NCBI GenBank assembly: GCA_021155855.1 | Contig: JAJNAZ010000001.1 | Coordinates: forward strand, 124,001 to 188,000 | Reading direction: 5' to 3' | DNA from: Solirubrobacterales bacterium | GTDB lineage: Bacteria; Actinomycetota; Thermoleophilia; Solirubrobacterales; 70-9 | Length of the DNA: 64,000 nucleotides | Part shown: piece by piece, positions 58,514 through 64,000 of the stretch | Layout: each line of letters begins with the position of its first letter | Numbering within the stretch: position 1 is the first letter of the stretch | Position numbers and translations under genes: made by a program | Notes under the pieces: model-generated | Told to the model about the DNA's origin: nothing | Seen by the model: the letters and a program-made list of their open reading frames with translations, nothing else | The model's database searches: none

Positions 58514-60382
58514 CTACTCGACGGTGACCGTCTTCGCCAGGTTTCGCGGCTGATCCACGTTGAGGCCGTTTAGCCTCGCGATGTAGTAGGCCAGCAGCTG
58601 CAGCGGCAGTACGGCCACGATCGGCTGCAGGATCCAGTCGGTTCGCGGAACGAACAGGGTCTGGTCGGACGACTCGGCGACCTGCTCGCGGCCCTCGGTG
58701 GCGACCGCGATCACGTCGGCGCCGCGAGCGCGGACCTCGGCGACGTTGGAGAGCACCTTCTCGAGCACCGGGCTGTCGGTCGCAACGGTGACCACCGGGG
58801 TGTTCTCGTCGAGCAGGGCGATCGGCCCGTGCTTCATCTCACCGGCGGCGTAGGCGTCGGCGGGGATGTAGGAGATCTCCTTCAGCTTCAGCGCTCCCTC
58901 GAGGCAGACGGGGAGGCCGATGTTGCGACCCAGATAGAGGAAGAATCGGCGCTGGTGGTAGCTGCGCGCGATCGCCTTCACCGGCTCCTCCACCGAGACC
59001 AGGGTCTCCTGGATCCGGCTCGGAAGCCGCTTCAGCTCGGCAATCAGCTCGACGATGCGGTGCTCGCCGAGCGTGTCTCGGATCTGCGCGATCCAGAGCC
59101 CGAGCAGGTACATGCTCGCGACCTGGGCGGTGAAGGTCTTGGTCGCCGCGACGCCGATCTCCAGCCCGGCGCGGTTGAAGAGCACTGAGTCGGCGTCGCG
59201 AGTCGCCTGACTGCCCATCACGTTGGTGACCGCGATCACGGTTGCCCCGCGGCTGCGCGCCAACCGCATCGCCGCCAGGGTGTCGGCGGTCTCGCCCGAC
59301 TGGGTGATCCCGATCACCAGGTCGCCGGGGCCGACGACCGGGTCGCGGTAGCGGTACTCGGAGGCGATATCCATCTCGACCGGGACCCGTGCCCATTGCT
59401 CGATCGCGTAGCGGCCGACGAGGCCCGCGTGATAGCTGGTGCCGCAGGCAACGATCACGATCCTGTGCACCTCGGCGATGAACTCCGTGGAGAGCTCGAG
59501 CTCGGACAGATCGACGGCGTTGAGCCCGGGCAGGCGGTCGGTGATCGTCTCCGCCACCGCGTCGGCCTGCTCGTGGATCTCCTTCAGGGTGAATGTCTCG
59601 TATCCGGCCTTCTCGGCAGTGTCCTCATCCCAGGTGACCTCGATCACGTCGCGCGTCACCGGCTGCCCGTCGGCGTCGATGATTCGCGCCCCCTCGGGGT
59701 CGACGGTGACGATCTCTCCGTTCTTGAGCCCGAGGGCGGTGCGGGTCTGGGCCAGGAACGCGGGGATCGCGGAGGCGACGAAGGTCTCACCCTCACCGAG
59801 GCCGACGATCAGCGGGCACTCCTGGCGTGCTGCGACGAGGCTGTCGGGATGCTCGGCGTGCATGGCGACGAAGGCGTAATGGCCGCGGAGCTCGCCGAAG
59901 GCGGCGCGGACCGCGTCGGTCAGGTCGCCGCCGTAGTGCTTCTCGATCAGGTGAGCGACGATCTCGGCATCGGTGTCGGAGCTGAATCCGTGGCCCTCGG
60001 CCACGAGCTGGCGCCGCAGCTCCGCGTGGTTCTCGACGATCCCGTTGAGCACGATGTGGACCTGGTCGCCGCAGTCGCCGTGCGGGTGCGCATTCTCCTG
60101 GGTGACCCTCCCGTGCGTCGCCCAGCGCGTGTGGCCGAGGCCGGTGGTCGCCGGCGGCGCGGCGACCGCGATCGAGCCGGTGCCAACCGGCCGTTCGGCG
60201 TCCAGACCGAGCTCGGCCCGCAGGTTGGCGAGGTTGCCGACCGCGCGCACAGATTCGATCCGCCCCTCCTCGAGCAGCGAGATGCCGGCCGAGTCGTAGC
60301 CGCGGTACTCGAGCTTCTCGAGCCCGCCGACCAGCAGATCCCGGCAGGGACGCGTACCGACGTATCCGACGATGCCGCACAC
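58514..60382 (-). CDS. glmS: Glutamine-fructose-6-phosphate aminotransferase (isomerizing)
   Basis: The protein has 622 residues. The mature N-terminal nucleophile is Cys2 in MCGIVGYVG. The glutaminase domain has HTRWATHGRV and LNGIVENHAELRRQL, and two SIS sugar-isomerase domains follow (VACGTSYHAGLVGRYAIEQW, GITQSGETADTLAAM, GRNIGLPVCLEGALKLKEIS). It makes glucosamine-6-P for peptidoglycan. Only 56 bases separate it from glmM, which leaves no room for a glmS ribozyme. Confidence 0.97.
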   Translation of the reverse strand: MCGIVGYVGTRPCRDLLVGGLEKLEYRGYDSAGISLLEEGRIESVRAVGNLANLRAELGLDAERPVGTGSIAVAAPPATTGLGHTRWATHGRVTQENAHPHGDCGDQVHIVLNGIVENHAELRRQLVAEGHGFSSDTDAEIVAHLIEKHYGGDLTDAVRAAFGELRGHYAFVAMHAEHPDSLVAARQECPLIVGLGEGETFVASAIPAFLAQTRTALGLKNGEIVTVDPEGARIIDADGQPVTRDVIEVTWDEDTAEKAGYETFTLKEIHEQADAVAETITDRLPGLNAVDLSELELSTEFIAEVHRIVIVACGTSYHAGLVGRYAIEQWARVPVEMDIASEYRYRDPVVGPGDLVIGITQSGETADTLAAMRLARSRGATVIAVTNVMGSQATRDADSVLFNRAGLEIGVAATKTFTAQVASMYLLGLWIAQIRDTLGEHRIVELIAELKRLPSRIQETLVSVEEPVKAIARSYHQRRFFLYLGRNIGLPVCLEGALKLKEISYIPADAYAAGEMKHGPIALLDENTPVVTVATDSPVLEKVLSNVAEVRARGADVIAVATEGREQVAESSDQTLFVPRTDWILQPIVAVLPLQLLAYYIARLNGLNVDQPRNLAKTVTVE

Positions 60383-60438
60383 AGGAGGCGTACAGGGTAG
60401 AGCGCCCGGAGCGCGAGTCGCCCGAACGCGCCCCGGCT

Positions 60439-61800
60439 CTACGATCCCTGGGAGACCCGAGCCGAACCGGCGAGCTCACGGACCACCGTGACCAGCCGGG
60501 CGCAGATCGTCTCCGCCTCCTCGCGCTCGGGCGCCTCGACCATGACCCGAATCAACGGTTCGGTGCCGGACGGTCGCACCAGGACCCGTCCGCGGCCGTC
60601 GAGGGCGCCGTGCTCGCGCTCGACCGCCTTCCACAGCGCGGGTGCGTCCTCGACCGCGGCACGATCTGGGACCTCGACGTTCTCGAGCACCTGCGGCAGG
60701 CGCTGCATCGGCCGCACCCGCGCAAGATCGCGGCCCTCGAGCGCGGCGATCACGAGCAGGGCGGCGGCGATCCCGTCGCCCGTGGGAGCGAACTCGGTCC
60801 AGATCAAGTGGCCCGACTGCTCGCCGCCGAGCGCCCAATCGCGACGCTCGAGCTCAGCCGAGACGCTGCGGTCGCCGACCGGGGTCGTCGCCACGTCGAT
60901 CCCGGCGGCCTCCATCGCGCCGTGCAATCCGTAATTGCTCATCACCGTCACCGCGACGCCGCCATCGAGCCGACCCTGCCGGCGCAGATGCTCGGCGACC
61001 AGCGCGATCAGCTCGTCCCCATCGCGTGGGGTCCCGCTCGAGTCGACTGCGACGACCCGGTCGCCGTCGCCGTCGAAGGCAAAGCCCAGCGCCGCCCCGC
61101 CGGTGACCACTCGCTCGCAGAGCAGCTCGGGATGGGTCGAGCCGCAGCCGTCGTTGATGTTGCGGCCGTTGGGCTCGTCGGCGATCACCTCGACTTCGGC
61201 ACCGAGCCGCTCGAAGATCGCGGGCGCCGCACGGTAGGCGGCGCCATTGGCGCAGTCGAGGACGACCCGAAGGCCCGAGAGGTCGAGCCGAAAGGCCGAG
61301 GAGAGCTCGCGCAGGTAGTCGTCCAGCGCGCCCTCGAGCACGCGCACGCGGCCGACCTCCGGGCCACTTCCCGCCCCGGCCGGGTCGTCGAGGATTCGAC
61401 CGACCGCCGCCTCGATCCGAGACTCGGCCTCGTCAGCGAGCTTGCGGCCATCGGCGGCGAAGAACTTGATCCCGTTGTCGCGCCAGGGATTGTGGGATGC
61501 CGAAATCACGGCCGCGAGGTCGAGCCCGAGGCGCCGGACGAGGATCGAGGCCGCCGGGGTCGGCAGCACCCCGGCGCAGAACGCGTCGCCGCCGGCTTGC
61601 GCGACCCCGGCGGCGAGCGCCGACTCGAGCATCGGCCCCGAGTCGCGCGTGTCCCGGACGATCAGCACCTGCGGTCGCGGCGCCGCGCAGCCGGCGGCCG
61701 CAGCATGGCCGAGCGCCAACGCGAGCTCGGCGGTCAAGAGCTCGCCGGCGACCCCGCGCACCCCGTCGGTTCCGAACAATTTCTTGGGAGCCGCACTCAT
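60439..61800 (-). CDS. glmM: Phosphoglucosamine mutase
   Basis: The protein has about 453 residues. The phosphoserine is Ser102 in AVISASHNPWRDNGIKFF, the metal loop is GFAFDGDGDRVVAVD, and the phosphate-binding end is VRPSGTEPLIRVMVE. It converts glucosamine-6-P to glucosamine-1-P. ATG 61800 is preferred to TTG 61803. The 175 bases upstream hold a long hairpin that could regulate it. It follows rpsI on the minus strand as in Streptomyces. Confidence 0.96.
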   Translation of the reverse strand: MSAAPKKLFGTDGVRGVAGELLTAELALALGHAAAAGCAAPRPQVLIVRDTRDSGPMLESALAAGVAQAGGDAFCAGVLPTPAASILVRRLGLDLAAVISASHNPWRDNGIKFFAADGRKLADEAESRIEAAVGRILDDPAGAGSGPEVGRVRVLEGALDDYLRELSSAFRLDLSGLRVVLDCANGAAYRAAPAIFERLGAEVEVIADEPNGRNINDGCGSTHPELLCERVVTGGAALGFAFDGDGDRVVAVDSSGTPRDGDELIALVAEHLRRQGRLDGGVAVTVMSNYGLHGAMEAAGIDVATTPVGDRSVSAELERRDWALGGEQSGHLIWTEFAPTGDGIAAALLVIAALEGRDLARVRPMQRLPQVLENVEVPDRAAVEDAPALWKAVEREHGALDGRGRVLVRPSGTEPLIRVMVEAPEREEAETICARLVTVVRELAGSARVSQGS

Positions 61801-61848
61801 CAACGGCCCTGGGACGGCGGATTCTGTCGGATCGGGATCATCAGCGAA

Positions 61849-61980
61849 GGCCCTGAGGGCGCGAAAACCGAGTCTGGCAAGGACGCAGGGAGGGCGCCGA
61901 AGCGAGCGTAGCGACGACCTACGTGAGCGAGGCGCCCGACCGAGGACACAGCCAGACGAAGGTTTGCAGGGCCCTCAGCG
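61849..61980 (-). promoter_or_regulatory. Long imperfect hairpin between rpsI and glmM
   Basis: The left arm 61849-61898 and right arm 61931-61980 pair over about 50 bases. The blocks are CTGAGGGC/GCCCTCAG, AAACC/GGTTT, GTCTGGC/GCCAGAC and GGGCGCC/GGCGCCC. The loop itself can form CGTAG-CGACGAC-CTACG. The stem includes the rpsI stop codon. There is no trailing U-tract, so it is not an ordinary terminator. Confidence 0.6.
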
Positions 61981-62799
61981 TTTGGAGAATTGGGGCCGCT
62001 TGCGGGCTTTCTTCAGCCCCGCCTTGCGACGCTCCTTCTTGCGCGCGTCCCGGGTCAGCAGCCCGCGGCGCTTGAGCTCCGGTCGCAGCTCGGGGTCGAC
62101 CTCGCACAACGCCCGCGCGACACCGTGGCGGACGGCGCCGGCTTGGCCGGTGATCCCGCCGCCGTGGACGCGGACCTGGACGTTGACGCTCGACTCGTAC
62201 CCGGCCGTGAGCAGTGGCTGGCGCGCGACGGCGCGCAGGTACTGGCGCGGGAAGTACTCGTCGAGGGAGCGGCTGTTGACCTCGAAGCCGCCGTCGCCGG
62301 GACGCAGGATCACCCGGGCGATCGAGCTCTTGCGCTTGCCCGTCGCCTGGATCTGCTGGCCCGCAGGGATCTCGACCTGGGGGCCGCTGCGTGCGACCGG
62401 CTCATCGCCGGCATCCTCCTCGGCCTCGAGCCGGGCTCGCTCCTCCTCCTCGGCCTCGAGCCGGGCTCGCTCCTCGGCGCTCAGCTCGCGTTCGGGCTCG
62501 ATCGCGATCGGCTCCAGCTCGGCTCCGGGCGGCTGGTCCTTGGCCTTGGGCTTCTCGCCGCTCGGCGTCGCGGCCGGGGGCTGATCGGCGGCGGGCTGCT
62601 CGGCCTGCTCGGGCTCGGCCTGCTCGGGCTCGGCCTGCTCAGCCTCCGGCTCCGGGTCACCTTCCGGTGGCGGCTCGTGCTGCTCGGCGGCAGGCTGCTC
62701 GGGCTCGGGCTGCTCGGCGGCGGGGACGTCACCCTCGGGCTGCGCCTCAGGCTCCGTCGCCTCGGGCTGCTCGTTGGTCTCGTTCGGCTCGTCGGTCAT
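61975..62799 (-). CDS. rpsI: 30S ribosomal protein uS9 with long acidic N-terminal extension
   Basis: The protein has 274 residues. Residues 148-274 are a normal uS9 ([20 protein letters not shown] ... the basic tail [14 protein letters not shown] that reaches the P-site tRNA). Residues 1-147 are Glu/Pro/Gln/Ala-rich, with repeats EQAEPEQAE and a doubled [10 protein letters not shown]-type unit. Bacterial uS9 is normally about 130 residues. ATG 62799 overlaps the rplM stop by one base, so translation of the extension is likely. Confidence 0.93.
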   Translation of the reverse strand: MTDEPNETNEQPEATEPEAQPEGDVPAAEQPEPEQPAAEQHEPPPEGDPEPEAEQAEPEQAEPEQAEQPAADQPPAATPSGEKPKAKDQPPGAELEPIAIEPERELSAEERARLEAEEEERARLEAEEDAGDEPVARSGPQVEIPAGQQIQATGKRKSSIARVILRPGDGGFEVNSRSLDEYFPRQYLRAVARQPLLTAGYESSVNVQVRVHGGGITGQAGAVRHGVARALCEVDPELRPELKRRGLLTRDARKKERRKAGLKKARKRPQFSKR

Positions 62800-63233
62800 C
62801 AGGTTTCGATCTCCATCGGCTTCGGCTTTTGGGCGGCGTGCGGGTGCTCGGGCCCGGCGTAGATCTTGAGCTTGCCGAGCTGCTGACGGGCGAGGCGATT
62901 GCGGGGCAGCATTCCACGCACGGCCTTGCGGATCACATCTTCGGGCCGGCGGTCGAGCATCTCGCCCAGGGTCCGAGAGCGAACGCCGCCCGGGTGGCCG
63001 GTGTGACGGTAATAGACCTTGTCGGCGCGCTTGTTCCCCGTCACCGCGATCTTCTCGGCGTTGACGACGACGACGAAGTCCCCGGTGTCGCAGTGCGGGG
63101 TGTACTCGGGCTTGCGCTTGCCGCGCAGGGTGTCGGCGATCTGCGTCGCCAGCCGGCCGAGCGTCTTGCCCTCGGCGTCGATCAGATGCCAGTCGCGCTG
63201 GCGGTTCGCGGGTGTGGCGACGTAGGTCTTCAT
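62799..63233 (-). CDS. rplM: 50S ribosomal protein uL13
   Basis: The protein has 144 residues. Family motifs are [48 protein letters not shown] and [20 protein letters not shown]. It is an early-assembly 50S protein. It is the first gene of the rplM-rpsI pair. A TATCAT box on the minus strand (63299-63294) about 60 bases before the start may be its promoter. Confidence 0.97.
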   Translation of the reverse strand: MKTYVATPANRQRDWHLIDAEGKTLGRLATQIADTLRGKRKPEYTPHCDTGDFVVVVNAEKIAVTGNKRADKVYYRHTGHPGGVRSRTLGEMLDRRPEDVIRKAVRGMLPRNRLARQQLGKLKIYAGPEHPHAAQKPKPMEIET

Positions 63234-63353
63234 CTTCGGAGTGCGGCGCGCGAAAGCCGCGCTGCGGCAGGCGCCGGCACGCGCGGCCGGCTGATGATAG
63301 ATGACTGTCGGCGATGTGTTCGCGCGCTGAAGCGCGCACGCCTGGCCCGCGGT

Positions 63354-63359
63354 TATACT
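63354..63359 (+). promoter_or_regulatory. -10 box TATACT upstream of the c-di-AMP riboswitch
   Basis: TATACT is placed about 20-25 bases before the first riboswitch helix, on the plus strand. A GCGCGC-TGAA-GCGCGC palindrome lies 17 bases upstream. Confidence 0.55.
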
Positions 63360-63377
63360 GCCGCCCGCAAGATCCTG

Positions 63378-63532
63378 CCTAATTCCGCGTCGCTCGGCGC
63401 GGAAGCGGGGGAACCGATGGGACGGTGTCGAAGACCGTCCCAGGGGCGAATCGGGCCCCAGCATCTCGGCCCGTAGCGCCGCTCTTTCGGCGCGAGCCCG
63501 TCAGCTAACTCCGCAGGCTCGAGAAAGAGAGG
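63378..63532 (+). promoter_or_regulatory. Cyclic di-AMP riboswitch (ydaO/yuaA class)
   Basis: The conserved blocks of the class occur in order. They are GCGGGGGAACCGATGGG, then GGGGCGAATCGGGC after a variable hairpin (GACGGTGTCGAAGACCGTC), then CGAGCCCGTCAGCTAACTCC, and the closing GCAGGCTCGAGAAAGAGAG. The class binds c-di-AMP and typically turns off wall-hydrolase and osmotic genes. Here it ends about 12 bases before an exported protein gene. Confidence 0.88.
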
Positions 63533-63543
63533 CTCGTACCCGG

Positions 63544-64000
63544 ATGCAGCCGACAACGCCCGCGGGGCGCGGATGGCGAAGACTGATTGCGACTGCCGCC
63601 GGCGCGGGGGCGATCTGCTTCGGAGCCGGGATCGCGTCGGCCAGCGGCGGCGGCGGCGTCAACGTGGCCGACCCGCCGCGACTCTCCGACGTGATCTGCG
63701 TCCAGACCTGCGCGGGCGCGCGCCGGGCGACCGTTGGCTCCCGGGTCCGGCTCGAGGGCCGGCATCTCGAGGCCGTCCAGGAGGTTCGGTTCGCAGGCGG
63801 CGGCGGGCGCATCGGCGTCGCGCCGGCCGCGGTCGGCGCCGGAGCGGTGGAGGCGATGGTTCCGAGTGGCGCGGTCACCGGCACCGTCGCCGTTGACGCG
63901 TACGGAAGCGAGGCCGAGACACCCGTTGCGCTCGAGATCGTCTCCGCTGGAGCAATGCCCGAGGGCTCAGACTTCAAGCTCACCTCGGCCGCGGCGAAGC
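63544..64000 (+). CDS. Secreted protein with IPT/TIG-like domain, cut by the window end
   Basis: ATG 63544 reads MQPTTPAGRGWRRLIATAAG, with a signal peptide (AGAGAICFGAGIASAS). A beta-rich domain follows: DVICVQTCAGARRATVGSRV, LEGRHLEAVQEVRFAG and AVEAMVPSGAVTGTVAVDAY. These are the strands of an IPT/TIG-type Ig fold with two cysteines. The frame is open to the end of the window (152 residues seen). Genes under this riboswitch in actinobacteria often encode peptidoglycan hydrolases, so a catalytic domain further on is plausible but unseen. Confidence 0.8.
   Translation, partial: MQPTTPAGRGWRRLIATAAGAGAICFGAGIASASGGGGVNVADPPRLSDVICVQTCAGARRATVGSRVRLEGRHLEAVQEVRFAGGGGRIGVAPAAVGAGAVEAMVPSGAVTGTVAVDAYGSEAETPVALEIVSAGAMPEGSDFKLTSAAAK

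Noticed and set aside
60383-60438. glmS ribozyme upstream of glmS
   Set aside because: Only 56 bases separate glmM and glmS and no ribozyme core is visible.
1-64000. CRISPR arrays, rRNA genes or a replication origin
   Set aside because: No regularly spaced short repeats, no rRNA-like conserved stretches, and no DnaA-box cluster or dnaA/dnaN genes were seen.

Overview
The window is GC-rich with dense, short-spaced genes. It has several hallmarks of a high-GC actinobacterium, most likely class Thermoleophilia (Solirubrobacterales or a relative). These are a multi-copy SnoaL-like family beginning MSQENVE, actinobacterial-type cytochrome oxidase genes (ctaA to ctaE), the order rplM-rpsI-glmM-glmS-(...)-acpS-nnr-alr, and many genes with a TANNNT box 6-10 bases before the start codon and no Shine-Dalgarno. 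The taxon is inferred from gene content only.

1-10.9 kb is accessory DNA. An AraC-type regulator and a secreted protein lead into two nested, decayed integrated islets. Islet 1 (about 1583-4729) is bounded by a duplicated 3' part of tRNA-His and carries a beta-helix protein and an arylsulfotransferase. Islet 2 (5240-10262) is bounded by a perfect 46-bp repeat of the 3' part of tRNA-Arg(UCU). It carries SnoaL-like genes, a LysM protein, frameshifted phage-type genes, an HNH remnant and a truncated integrase. Inside it, about 3.57 kb appears inverted: a SnoaL gene is split into halves on opposite strands that rejoin in frame if the segment is flipped. A csbD-like stress gene with a SigB-like promoter lies between the islets, and tRNA-Pro closes the region.

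11-28 kb is chromosomal metabolism. It holds a tightly coupled operon (DUF1015, cobalamin adenosyltransferase, OsmC, SDR, nicotinate phosphoribosyltransferase, NUDIX), a sulfurtransferase and an acyl-CoA oxidation cluster (thiolase, aminotransferase IV, acyl-CoA dehydrogenase, enoyl-CoA hydratase, cupin, 3-hydroxyacyl-CoA dehydrogenase). These are followed by CHRD, EamA, lysyl-oxidase-like, thioredoxin reductase and flippase-like genes.

28-44 kb is respiratory. A first operon (29349-34485) encodes homologues of oxidase subunits II and I, then heme A synthase, heme O synthase and two small membrane proteins. The striking point is that this subunit I lacks all six histidine ligands of the hemes and CuB, and this subunit II lacks most CuA ligands. 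A second, canonical ctaC-ctaD-usp-ctaE operon (43849 down to 39559) has all ligands. Between them lie a diheme cytochrome c, Usp-like, cupin and SnoaL genes, and a third islet (37541-39598) inserted at the 3' end of ctaE.

44-64 kb holds a glycosyltransferase, small secreted proteins, a DrrAB-type ABC exporter with a GH63-like hydrolase, infA, and a long minus-strand cluster for tRNA maturation, cell-wall precursors and ribosomal proteins uS9/uL13. The uS9 has a ~147-residue acidic N-terminal extension, and an unusually long hairpin lies between rpsI and glmM. At the right edge a cyclic-di-AMP (ydaO-type) riboswitch precedes a secreted protein cut by the window end.
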